Below are positions 49,734-57,893 of a stretch of DNA of 64,000 nt, piece after piece. This DNA comes from Croceivirga sp. (GTDB lineage Bacteria > Bacteroidota > Bacteroidia > Flavobacteriales > Flavobacteriaceae). Position 1 is the first letter of the stretch, and each line of letters opens with the position of its first letter. The stretch spans positions 62,001-126,000 of the forward strand of contig JANQQQ010000011.1 of assembly GCA_028284935.1 (NCBI GenBank), written 5' to 3'. The notes beneath the pieces were generated by a model, which saw nothing but the letters and a program-made list of their open reading frames with translations, ran no database searches and was not told where the DNA came from. Made by a program: the position numbers and the translations under genes.

Positions 49734-52700
49734 TAATTGATTTGATGCCAATTGGTACCGTCGCTTTGAAGCTGGAGTACACCTCCTTCTACATTGGTGG
49801 ATGTTTCACCGAAGCTATTTAAATAAGAACTTATTGTAACTATAAAATCGGGGGACGCTGCTACTGCAACTGTATCTGGATTCTTGATGATGTAAATCCT
49901 TCCAGGAAAACTAGACGCAATTGGCAAGGTAACAGTTGAGTTTCCAGTAATGATGACAGTGTGATGAGTATTATCTAAAGTAAGAGCGCCAGCATTTTGG
50001 ATTATGGCCGTGGCAAAAGACCCTCCTGTATGTAAAGTTGAATTGGGTGTTGTTGTGCCGACACCCACATTTTGGGATGCATCAATTCGAATTGCTTCCG
50101 TACTGTTTGTTGAAAAGGCCAATGCACTTGTACCAGCTAACCACATTCCTGAATTCAAATCATTTTCAAAGCGATATGAGGGTAGGGCCACACCTCCATC
50201 GCCATTTGCAAAAGAGCTTGATCTTATTTGACCTAGGACATGAAATTTAGATGTAGGTGATGCTGGATTCACTCCAACACCAAACGTCCCAATGCCAACG
50301 TTTCCTGATCCATTAAATACAAAATCAAAACCACCTAAATCGTGAGTTCTATTAGCTTCTAATGCGTCATTGGCTTCAAACAAGTTTTGACTTCCACCAT
50401 CGTCGGCAGTGACCCATTCCCCGGCAGTGTTGTCCCATTTCAGTACCTGTCCGTCGGTTGCCCCGTTCTGTGCGATCTCTGCGAGATCCACTGCATCGTC
50501 GGCAAGGTCGATCACTCCCGTGTTGGATATGGTCGCGTCCCCTGTCATTGCCACGTCTGTCGGCACGTTTCCTGCGCCCCCAACGAATATGTTGCCATCG
50601 GTCAGAGCCGGTGTTCCAGTGTCGTCATCGTCGGCGGTGACCCATTCCCCGGCAGTGTTGTCCCATTTGAGCACCTGTCCGTCTGTGGCCCCGTTCTGTG
50701 CGATCTCTGCGAGTTCCACTGCATCGTCCGCAAGGTCGATAACCCCTGCGTTGTCAATGGTTGCGTCGCCGGACATGGTGACTTCCACTGGTAAGTTTGA
50801 AGTATTTCCTATCAAGATAGTTCCATCTGTAAGAGCTGGAATTCCAGTACCATCAGTTCTATCTTCTGATAGAACCCACCCGCCAAGACCGGCATTTGCA
50901 CTATCGTCCCATTTCAAAATTTCACCATCATTTGCCCCGTTTTGATTTAAATCTGCAGTCAATATTGTACCGTCTGAGATTTTTGCACTGGTGACTGAGT
51001 TATTTGCCAATTTTGCATCTGTGATGCCTAAATCAGAAACTTGTAGAATATTACCTCCATTAATCTCAATAGTTGAGCCATCAACATTGACATCTAAATT
51101 GTCTGCTGCATCCAAAGAAAGCCCATTTCTGGGAGTGAATGTGGTTCCACCAGTACCTGTCTCATCTATGGCGGGTGCCCAAATAGTGCCATTCCATTTT
51201 AGAATTTGGTTAAGTGCAGCACCCTGCTGGGCAATGTCTTCACCTAAAATGGTACCGTTTGCTATTTTAATGGATGTAACTGCATTGTCCGCAATGTTGG
51301 CCGTACCAATGGTTCCAACCCGAAATTCATTTCCAGTAGTTCCATCGCCTAAAATTGTAGTACCATCAGCAAGTTCAGTAGTTCCTGCAGCTCCTGTCTC
51401 ATCTATTGCGGGTGCCCAATTGGCACCGTTCCATTTTAGAATCTGATTTAGTGCGGCACCCTGCTGGGCAATGTCTTCACCTAAAATGGTACCGTTAGCT
51501 ATTTTGACAGATGTAATGGCATTGTCCGCAATGTTTGCAGTGCCAATGGTACCGACCCTAAACCTATTACCTGCCGTACCATCCCCCTCAATGGTGGCAC
51601 CGTCGGCCAATTCGGTTGTGCCTCCAGCACTTACTATTTGGTTGTCCACGTAAATTTTAGTGGCTGCATCGTTATTTAAAGTCGGCTGTCCTAAATCTTC
51701 AATTCTTGTTCCTCCAGCGCTACTTCCCTGTCCTAGTACATTGGCCAAATCCTGCTCATCCGTATTCACGTTGCTCAAATTCACATCAACGGAATTACCA
51801 TCTTCAATATTTATGGTCAAAATATTTGTTGGGCCCAAAGTGGCGCTCGTCAGGTTTTGATTATCACTACCTGAATTGTTGAGTGCGGTAACATCAATAC
51901 TCACTTGTGGGTTGCCCCCAGCTTGATTAAGCAAAAGCTGATTTCCTGAAACCTCTCCGTCCAGTATCAACTCATTCTCGTCATCGATATCTTCATCATC
52001 CGTAATATGATCCGCCAAACCTTGGGCGTTGGCGGCAACGCCGTCCTCCAAAAGGGTATCATCATAAAAGGCCCCAAGGTTGTTGATGATGGCATTGCCA
52101 GGCTCTGCACTTATGGCCACAAAATTGGCATCATTGGTAAAGTCCCTTAAGGTGACCTGGGTGTAGTCAATTTCCAAATCAGTGATCGCATTATCTTGCA
52201 TTTCTTCCAGTCCTACTGAGTTTGGAGCCAATTTATCGGCCGTAATGGAATTGTCCTGTAGATCAATCCCATTGATACTGCTATCCACAATATTGTCCCC
52301 GGTAATTTCACCAACCTCAAAATTGTAATTGTCCCCGGTCTGCGTGATAATAATGGTTTCCCTAAAGCCCACTACGGGATCTGAAGAAAATGTTTGGTCG
52401 ATGGCACTTCCCAATTCCACGCTTACGGTATTCCCTGCGCTATCGGTCAATATAAGTTCTGAATCCTGCAATTCCAGACCAATATTTGTGGTGTTCTCAT
52501 CAGAACAGAGATTTTCCCAAGAGGCACCATTGTAGTAAAAAACACATCCTTGGTCGGTATTGTAGACCAAGGCGCCACGGAGGGGGAACAAGCCCTGCAT
52601 TTGGGCATCCCCCACCCGGGTGATGACCAATGCCCTTGAATTGCTCTGCAACTCCAACAACGAGGCTGGATCGATATTTTGTGGATTTTCACCAATTTTT

Positions 52701-52765
52701 ACTTGGGCGTGAACAATGGAAATTCCCAAGGAAAACAGTAGAAAACAGAGTATTAGGGTTCTCAT
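49733..52765 (-). CDS. Large exported repeat protein, tail-fibre/adhesin-like
   Basis: Protein of 1010 residues with a signal peptide (about 1-20, ending in VHAQ). The N-terminal block VKIGENPQNIDPASLLELQSN to ALVYNTDQGCVFYYNGASWENL is a domain often seen at the front of fibre-like proteins in Bacteroidota. The centre holds low-complexity repeats: a 79-residue unit twice (ILGEDIAQQGAALNQILKWNG...) and a 76-residue unit twice (LAEIAQNGATDGQVLKWDNT...). Phage-fibre-like GNVGIGTFG and VGVGTTTPNS elements and a beta-rich C-terminal domain follow. The last residues show no clear T9SS sorting domain. It is co-expressed with the sorted cargo downstream. Probable surface or matrix protein. Confidence 0.8.
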   Translation of the reverse strand: MRTLILCFLLFSLGISIVHAQVKIGENPQNIDPASLLELQSNSRALVITRVGDAQMQGLFPLRGALVYNTDQGCVFYYNGASWENLCSDENTTNIGLELQDSELILTDSAGNTVSVELGSAIDQTFSSDPVVGFRETIIITQTGDNYNFEVGEITGDNIVDSSINGIDLQDNSITADKLAPNSVGLEEMQDNAITDLEIDYTQVTLRDFTNDANFVAISAEPGNAIINNLGAFYDDTLLEDGVAANAQGLADHITDDEDIDDENELILDGEVSGNQLLLNQAGGNPQVSIDVTALNNSGSDNQNLTSATLGPTNILTINIEDGNSVDVNLSNVNTDEQDLANVLGQGSSAGGTRIEDLGQPTLNNDAATKIYVDNQIVSAGGTTELADGATIEGDGTAGNRFRVGTIGTANIADNAITSVKIANGTILGEDIAQQGAALNQILKWNGANWAPAIDETGAAGTTELADGTTILGDGTTGNEFRVGTIGTANIADNAVTSIKIANGTILGEDIAQQGAALNQILKWNGTIWAPAIDETGTGGTTFTPRNGLSLDAADNLDVNVDGSTIEINGGNILQVSDLGITDAKLANNSVTSAKISDGTILTADLNQNGANDGEILKWDDSANAGLGGWVLSEDRTDGTGIPALTDGTILIGNTSNLPVEVTMSGDATIDNAGVIDLADDAVELAEIAQNGATDGQVLKWDNTAGEWVTADDDDTGTPALTDGNIFVGGAGNVPTDVAMTGDATISNTGVIDLADDAVDLAEIAQNGATDGQVLKWDNTAGEWVTADDGGSQNLFEANDALEANRTHDLGGFDFVFNGSGNVGIGTFGVGVNPASPTSKFHVLGQIRSSSFANGDGGVALPSYRFENDLNSGMWLAGTSALAFSTNSTEAIRIDASQNVGVGTTTPNSTLHTGGSFATAIIQNAGALTLDNTHHTVIITGNSTVTLPIASSFPGRIYIIKNPDTVAVAASPDFIVTISSYLNSFGETSTNVEGGVLQLQSDGTNWHQIN
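50401..50856 (-). repeat. 228-bp direct repeat, two units, inside the repeat protein gene
   Basis: Units begin at 50401 and 50629 (period 228 bp, 76 codons). The first 110-130 bp of each are nearly identical, the rest less so. The region is markedly richer in G+C than the flanks: 37 of 60 bases are G or C in 50461-50520. Confidence 0.75.
51144..51617 (-). repeat. 237-bp direct repeat, two units, inside the repeat protein gene
   Basis: Units are offset by 237 bp (79 codons), judged from the shared GCGGGTGCCC at 51171 and 51408. They differ at scattered, mostly third-codon, positions, indicating an older duplication held by selection on the protein. Confidence 0.75.
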
Positions 52766-52800
52766 GATATGGCATATTTATCAGCAGGTTACCGAATGGG

Positions 52801-52808
52801 CAAAAATA
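52801..52808 (-). promoter_or_regulatory. Promoter -7 box, TATTTTTG, for the repeat protein and T9SS cargo
   Basis: Exact TAnnTTTG on the minus strand, 35 bases before the start at 52765. Confidence 0.5.
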
Positions 52809-52912
52809 GCTTTCTCTAGGCATCTAGCTAATTTTATACGTCAAAATGCGAGGGAGTTAGGTAAACGGAAATGAATGAAGCCCAAGTGCGAATCCTTCAT
52901 GGGAAATGGGGG

Positions 52913-52920
52913 TATCTTTG
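52913..52920 (+). promoter_or_regulatory. Promoter -7 box, TATCTTTG, for the regulatory-domain protein pair
   Basis: Exact TAnnTTTG on the plus strand, with a leader of about 77 bases before ATG 53003. Confidence 0.55.
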
Positions 52921-53002
52921 AGAATTAACAAAAGTTTACGACCCCCCTATTTTTATTTATGGGCAACAAGGGTTTTCTTTAACAAAACATTATCTCAGGT
53001 AC

Positions 53003-53740
53003 ATGCGCAAATCTGTCCTTTCCATACTTCTTTTTTTCCTGTGTTTTGCAGGTTTTGCCCAAGATGATGGTCGCCAATGGTTACGGGGACAGGTGTTGTA
53101 CAGGGGGAGCAATGTGGTGAACGAAAATGTGATCAACACCAATACACAAGTGGCGACCATAACCGATGAAGACGGCCGTTTTATGATTCAGGTCAAGCTT
53201 GGCGACCAACTGGTGTTTACTGCTGTGAACTACCAATTGCAAATTGTAAAGATTACCGAGGACATTTTGTCCAAAAATAGATTGGTGGTCGAGGTCAACG
53301 AGAAGGTGACCGAGCTGGATGAAGTAGTGGTTTCCCCTGAAAATCAAGAGCGGTTTTTGGAGGTGAAAAATGAAAAATTCAAGGGTTTTGAATACGAAAT
53401 CGATCGAAGTACCGAGGTGCGAAACATAGCATCTGAATCCACCAATGATCGCATTGAGGGCAGACTGGACTTTGTCAATATTTTTAAGGCCATTTTCCAA
53501 TCCAGGAATCAAGATACTGGGGATGCCGTAGAGCTTAAGGTCAGCGAAGTGCTTCGCCAGGTGTACGATGATGAATTCTTTGTGGTGGATCTAAGCCTTC
53601 CCCAAGAAAAAATAGACGCCTTTTTGATTTATTGCGATGATAAAATTCCGTCCCAGTCCCTTTTGAAAAAAGAGAATGAATTTCAACTTATTGATTTTTT
53701 GGTCACCCAAAGCAAGCAATTCAAGGCTGAGGGCAAGTAA
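53003..53740 (+). CDS. Exported carboxypeptidase-regulatory-like domain protein, copy 1
   Basis: Protein of 245 residues with a signal peptide (about 1-19, ending in GFAQ). A carboxypeptidase-D regulatory-like beta-sandwich domain (about 25-110) has RGQVLYRGSNVVNENVINTNTQVATITDEDGRFMIQVKLGDQLVFTAVNY, as at the N-terminus of SusC-type receptors. The end of that domain, VTELDEVVVSP, is the same link that leads to the plug in TonB receptors, but no receptor follows. The remainder is helical and charged. The downstream gene is a paralogue and overlaps it by 65 bases. Probably periplasmic; function unknown. Confidence 0.78.
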   Translation: MRKSVLSILLFFLCFAGFAQDDGRQWLRGQVLYRGSNVVNENVINTNTQVATITDEDGRFMIQVKLGDQLVFTAVNYQLQIVKITEDILSKNRLVVEVNEKVTELDEVVVSPENQERFLEVKNEKFKGFEYEIDRSTEVRNIASESTNDRIEGRLDFVNIFKAIFQSRNQDTGDAVELKVSEVLRQVYDDEFFVVDLSLPQEKIDAFLIYCDDKIPSQSLLKKENEFQLIDFLVTQSKQFKAEGK

Positions 53741-54527
53741 AGGGCTTTTTCTACTCGTTTTCCTCTTTTGTGTTGTTGGAAGTTTTGCACAGCGGCCTTC
53801 AAAGGTGATTCAAGGAAAAGTAGTCTCTCCCAAAAAGGATGTTACCGGGATTACCATTCAAAACATCACAACGGAACGGGCTGCCATAACCGATTTTCAA
53901 GGTAATTTTTCCATTCGAGCGCGGGTTGGGGACACCTTGGTCTTCTCGGCTGTTCAATTTAAAAGAAAAGTACTTCCCGTTTCGGAGGCTTTGATGAATA
54001 GTCCATTTATCCAAATTCCTATGGAAGAGTTTGTGAATGAACTACGCGAAGTCACCGTACAACCTTTTGGTCTTTCCGGGGATATTGAAAAGGATTTGAC
54101 TGGATTGCAGTTGGAGAAAGATGTAAGTGCGGAGGCCTTGGGGTTGCCCAATGCCCATGTTAGAATAATTACCCAAAGTGAGCGCATGTTACAGGAAGCA
54201 TCCAAAGGGATGTATTCGTTAAGGGCCCCCCTTGCCGTAAATATCAATCCGATCATAAATGCCATCACGGGTCGGACCAAAATGTTGAAAAACCGGGTAA
54301 GGGTGGATAAGACCTATGCAAGGACCCAGCAGGTCCAAAAAACATATGCGGATTCCATATTTCAGAACGATTTGAAGATTCCCAAAGTCAAGGTGGACGA
54401 TTTTATGTATTTCTGCGAAGTGGACGAAGACTTTCAACGTTTGGTGGCTTTGGGCGACGAATTGAGGCTGTGGGAATATCTTTTGAAACGCAGTCAATTG
54501 TATAGAGAGAACAATGGTCTGGAATAG
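53676..54527 (+). CDS. Exported carboxypeptidase-regulatory-like domain protein, copy 2
   Basis: Protein of 283 residues if it begins at ATG 53676, which overlaps the preceding gene by 65 bases. The signal peptide core (GLFLLVFLFCVVGSFAQ) then begins only at about residue 23, so a later non-ATG start is possible. The regulatory-like domain QGKVVSPKKDVTGITIQNITTERAAITDFQGNFSIRARVGDTLVFSAVQF aligns with that of copy 1, and VNELREVTVQP aligns with its exit strand. The C-terminal part is longer and helical, ending in an Arg/Leu-rich segment. Tandem paralogues with overlapping ends are presumably made together. Confidence 0.72.
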   Translation: MNFNLLIFWSPKASNSRLRASKGLFLLVFLFCVVGSFAQRPSKVIQGKVVSPKKDVTGITIQNITTERAAITDFQGNFSIRARVGDTLVFSAVQFKRKVLPVSEALMNSPFIQIPMEEFVNELREVTVQPFGLSGDIEKDLTGLQLEKDVSAEALGLPNAHVRIITQSERMLQEASKGMYSLRAPLAVNINPIINAITGRTKMLKNRVRVDKTYARTQQVQKTYADSIFQNDLKIPKVKVDDFMYFCEVDEDFQRLVALGDELRLWEYLLKRSQLYRENNGLE

Positions 54528-54624
54528 GTTTGTTAAAAGTTAAAAGTTGGAGGCTATATAAGGAAAATGGCATTTGGATATTTGATATTTGGTTTTTGTG
54601 ATTTCCTATGGCATAACCTTTGCT

Positions 54625-54632
54625 TACTTTTG
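54625..54632 (+). promoter_or_regulatory. Promoter -7 box, TACTTTTG, for the DUF6702 gene
   Basis: Exact TAnnTTTG, 17 bases before ATG 54650. It excludes the in-frame start at 54620. Confidence 0.55.
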
Positions 54633-54649
54633 ACAGCAACAACTGTAAG

Positions 54650-55147
54650 ATGAAGAACTACTTTTTTTTGTTGGTACTGCCCTTGTTGGCGTTTTCCACT
54701 GCCCATAAATTCTACGTAAGTGTCACCAACATTAATTACTCGGAAAAGGACGATGCCTTCCAGATAACAACACGAATTTTTATCGATGATCTTGAAGACG
54801 TTTTAAAAGAACGGTATGGGGTAGAAGGTCGGCTGGCGACGGATAACGAATCCAAAATGGCCAATGAATACCTGGAAAAATACCTCAGAACCAAATTTGT
54901 GGTGCGTTTGAATGGCCAGCAGGTCACTTATGATTTTCTAGGCAAAAAATATGATGATGACGTCGTCATTTGTTATATAGAAGTACCTAAGGTTGGTCTG
55001 GAGACTCTAAAGACCTTGGAATTTGAGAATGAAATATTGACCGATCTTTTTGACGAGCAGAAAAATATAGTGCACGTTAAATGGCAAGGAAACAAAAGAA
55101 GTTTTGTCCTTATAAAATCCAATCCTAAAGGAATGTTAAACTTATAA
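54650..55147 (+). CDS. DUF6702 family exported protein
   Basis: Protein of 165 residues with a signal peptide (about 1-18, MKNYFFLLVLPLLAFSTAH). The mature sequence begins HKFYVSVTNINYSEKDDAFQITTRIFIDDLEDVLKERYG, typical of DUF6702, and ends with VHVKWQGNKRSFVLIKSNPKGMLNL. The family is beta-rich, periplasmic and of unknown function; it is often found beside an M1 peptidase in flavobacteria, as here. I chose ATG 54650 because the promoter box lies between it and the alternative start. Confidence 0.78.
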   Translation: MKNYFFLLVLPLLAFSTAHKFYVSVTNINYSEKDDAFQITTRIFIDDLEDVLKERYGVEGRLATDNESKMANEYLEKYLRTKFVVRLNGQQVTYDFLGKKYDDDVVICYIEVPKVGLETLKTLEFENEILTDLFDEQKNIVHVKWQGNKRSFVLIKSNPKGMLNL

Positions 55148-55209
55148 GTGTTTTATCCCCTTACCGCCCATAAAACTGTATTTTTCCAAATTGTAAAAAT
55201 CAATTGAAA

Positions 55210-57528
55210 ATGAATAAAATCAAGTATTGTTTTGCATCAATGCTTTTCCTGTTCGCTGCCGTAGGTTTTGCACAGGAAACGGAAGAAAAAGAAGAGCGTG
55301 AACCTGGTCATCTTAACCAAAGCAAGTTCAGGCAAATGTATGAGGAGTTCTCAACTCCAAACACCTATCGTTCCGCATCTGGTGCTCCCGGACCTGACTA
55401 TTATCAACAGCAGGCCGATTATAAAATGGATATCACCTTGGATGATAAAAACACCAAACTCTATGGGGAAGAAACCATTACGTATTATAACAACTCTCCA
55501 GATGACTTAGAATTCCTTTGGGTGCAGTTGGACCAAAACGTACGGGCCAAAGATTCAAAATCTCCCTTACGCGATGGTGGTGGGGTTCCTTTGGCCTACC
55601 GTTCCAGTAGTTTTGCGGGGCAGTATTTAACGGAACCCTTCGATGGTGGATTTAACATCGAGTGGGTAAAAGATGCGGCTGGAAGGCCTTTATCCCATAC
55701 GATCAACCAGACCATGATGCGAATCAACATTCCCCAACCCCTTAAAAGTGGGGAGAGCTTGTCCTTTTCCATTAAATGGTGGTACAATATTAATGACAGA
55801 CCCAATGATGGGGGACGTTCGGGGTACGAATTCTATCCGGGAGATGGAAACAGGGATTATACCATTGCCCAATTCTTCCCAAGAATGGCGGTGTATTCCG
55901 ATGTGGAAGGCTGGCAAAACCACCAATTCTGGGGAAGCGGGGAGTTTGCGCTGACCTTCGGCAACTATGATGTGAGTATTACAGTTCCTGCGGATCACGT
56001 GGTCGATGCTACAGGTGTACTTCAAAACAGAAAAGAAGTGTACACCAAAGACATGTTGAAGCGCTACGAACAGGCCAAAAAGTCGTATGATAAGCCTGTT
56101 ATCATCGTGACCCAAGAAGAAGCCACCGCTAAAGAATCCTCATTTTCGGAGAAGACGAAAACATGGAGGTTTAAAACGGAATCAGGTGCACCTGTTCGAG
56201 ATTTCGCTTTCGCTTCCTCAAGAAAATACATCATGGATGCCCAAGCGGTAAAAATGGGGAATCGCGATGTGATGGCAGTCTCCTTGTATCCAAAGGAAGG
56301 TAATCCCCTATGGGAGGAATACTCCACAAAAGCGGTAGTACAAACATTACAGACGTATTCCAAGTTCACGTTTGATTATCCATACAATAAGGCCATTTCG
56401 GTAAGTGCAAAGAGTATTGGGATGGAATACCCCATGATTTGTTTCAATTTTGGACGTCCAAATCCTGACGGTACGGTTTCTGACAGGACAAAATATGGAA
56501 TGATAAGTGTTATTATTCATGAGGTGGGGCATAACTATTTTCCCATGATCGTAAATTCCGATGAACGCCAGTGGGGTTGGATGGATGAAGGTTTGGACAC
56601 TTTTATGCAATACTTAACGGAGCAGGAGTTTGGTGAAAATTTCCCTGAGGCCGTTGCACCTAACGAAAAATATCCTTCCAGGAGAGGAGACCCCTCAAAA
56701 ATTGTCCCCTACATGGCAGGTGAGCAAGATCGCATAGCTCCAATTATGTCGAATCCTGAAAATGTGTACCAATTGGGGGCCAATGCATATGGAAAACCGG
56801 CCACCGCTTTGAACATCCTCCGTGAAACGGTTATGGGCCGGGAATTATTTGACCATGCTTTTAAGACCTATGCACAACGATGGATGTTTAAGCACCCAAC
56901 CCCGGAAGATTTCTTCCGTACCATGGAAGATGCCTCTGCCGTGGATTTGGATTGGTACTGGAGAGGCTGGTTCTACACCACGGATTATGTGGATATTGGG
57001 GTAAAAGGAGTCAAAAAGTACTACGTATCCGATAAGGTGACCAAAGAAATGCAGGAATATATGGATGCTAGGGGAATTACCGAAGCGGATCTTCCACCAT
57101 TGGTATATCTCGCCTCCGAAGAAAGTGAAAACTTTGATGAAAACCTTAAAGGCAAAAAGCCATCAGAAATTTCGCAAAGTTTGAATGAGTTCATGATGGA
57201 CAATATGACTGCTGAAGAACGCTCACAAGTTGAAGAACCAAAATATTTCTACGAAATTACGTTTGATAAGCCGGGAGGCATTCCCATGCCTTTGATTGTA
57301 GAATATACCTATGCTGATGGTACTAAGGAGAATGTCACCTACCCCCCTGAAATTTGGAGAAAAAATGATACGGAAGTGAGTAGGGTGATTTCTTCAACAA
57401 AGGAATTGACAGGTATTGTAGTGGATCCAAAATTGGAAACTGCGGATATTGATACGACCAATAATGCATGGCCTAAGAAAGAGGAGAAATCAGACTTTGA
57501 CCAGTTTAAGGAAAAGGTCAAAGGATAG
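55210..57528 (+). CDS. Exported M1 family zinc metallopeptidase
   Basis: Protein of 772 residues with a signal peptide (about 1-22, ending in GFAQ). The N-terminal beta domain (DYKMDITLDDKNTKLYGEETITYYNN) precedes the gluzincin catalytic domain with VIIHEVGHNYFPMIVNSDERQWGWMDEGLDTF, which gives the zinc motif HEVGH at about residues 437-441 and the third ligand Glu 19 residues on. The substrate-binding Gly-x-Met-Glu-Asn motif is altered to SIGMEYP. It probably trims peptides in the periplasm. The C-terminal 150 residues are acidic and charged. A DUF6702 gene precedes it and a terminator follows. Confidence 0.9.
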   Translation: MNKIKYCFASMLFLFAAVGFAQETEEKEEREPGHLNQSKFRQMYEEFSTPNTYRSASGAPGPDYYQQQADYKMDITLDDKNTKLYGEETITYYNNSPDDLEFLWVQLDQNVRAKDSKSPLRDGGGVPLAYRSSSFAGQYLTEPFDGGFNIEWVKDAAGRPLSHTINQTMMRINIPQPLKSGESLSFSIKWWYNINDRPNDGGRSGYEFYPGDGNRDYTIAQFFPRMAVYSDVEGWQNHQFWGSGEFALTFGNYDVSITVPADHVVDATGVLQNRKEVYTKDMLKRYEQAKKSYDKPVIIVTQEEATAKESSFSEKTKTWRFKTESGAPVRDFAFASSRKYIMDAQAVKMGNRDVMAVSLYPKEGNPLWEEYSTKAVVQTLQTYSKFTFDYPYNKAISVSAKSIGMEYPMICFNFGRPNPDGTVSDRTKYGMISVIIHEVGHNYFPMIVNSDERQWGWMDEGLDTFMQYLTEQEFGENFPEAVAPNEKYPSRRGDPSKIVPYMAGEQDRIAPIMSNPENVYQLGANAYGKPATALNILRETVMGRELFDHAFKTYAQRWMFKHPTPEDFFRTMEDASAVDLDWYWRGWFYTTDYVDIGVKGVKKYYVSDKVTKEMQEYMDARGITEADLPPLVYLASEESENFDENLKGKKPSEISQSLNEFMMDNMTAEERSQVEEPKYFYEITFDKPGGIPMPLIVEYTYADGTKENVTYPPEIWRKNDTEVSRVISSTKELTGIVVDPKLETADIDTTNNAWPKKEEKSDFDQFKEKVKG

Positions 57529-57551
57529 TAATTCCAAAGAACGAAATGATT

Positions 57552-57579
57552 AAGCCCGGTGATTTCATCGGGCTTTTTT
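57552..57579 (+). terminator. Terminator after the M1 peptidase gene
   Basis: Stem AAGCCCG/CGGGCTT extended by GTG/CAT with one G-T pair, loop of 4, then six T. Confidence 0.8.
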
Positions 57580-57600
57580 AGTTAACCCATAACTTCTCAT

Positions 57601-57608
57601 TATCTTTG
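57601..57608 (+). promoter_or_regulatory. Promoter -7 box, TATCTTTG, directly before tatA
   Basis: Exact TAnnTTTG separated from the tatA ATG by only 4 bases. Confidence 0.6.
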
Positions 57609-57612
57609 TGGT

Positions 57613-57891
57613 ATGCCTATATTGTTCATAAGCGGTGGCGAAATTGTCTTTATCCTCTTCATAGTGGTGATGGTGTTTGGTGCCGATAAAATTCCGGGAA
57701 TTGCCAAAGGTCTGGGTAAGGGTATGCGTCAACTCAGGGATGCCACCGATGATATTAAGCGCGAGATTCAAAAGTCCGCCGAAAAACAGGGCTTGGATAG
57801 TAATCTCACCAAAGAAATCAAGGAAGAGTTCAATGAGGTAAAGAAGAATATGGATGATGTTGCAGGAACCATTAGAAGAAGCTCTAAATAA
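57613..57891 (+). CDS. tatA: Sec-independent translocase subunit TatA/TatB
   Basis: Protein of 92 residues. It has the TatA/TatB layout: a short N-terminus, one membrane helix (about 7-22, GGEIVFILFIVVMVFGADKIPG with the FG-hinge), an amphipathic helix (GIAKGLGKGMRQLRDATDDIKREIQ) and a charged tail. With TatC it exports folded proteins bearing twin-arginine signals; the M15 peptidase at 47765-48511 is a candidate substrate. Whether it acts as TatA, TatB or TatE cannot be told. The PAP2 gene begins 2 bp after its stop. Confidence 0.88.
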   Translation: MPILFISGGEIVFILFIVVMVFGADKIPGIAKGLGKGMRQLRDATDDIKREIQKSAEKQGLDSNLTKEIKEEFNEVKKNMDDVAGTIRRSSK

Positions 57892-57893
57892 CT

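Noticed and set aside
50409-50945. 178-residue open frame on the plus strand opposite the repeat protein
   Set aside because: It lies antisense to the G+C-rich repeats and its protein is repetitive because the other strand is. No signal, domain or promoter supports it.
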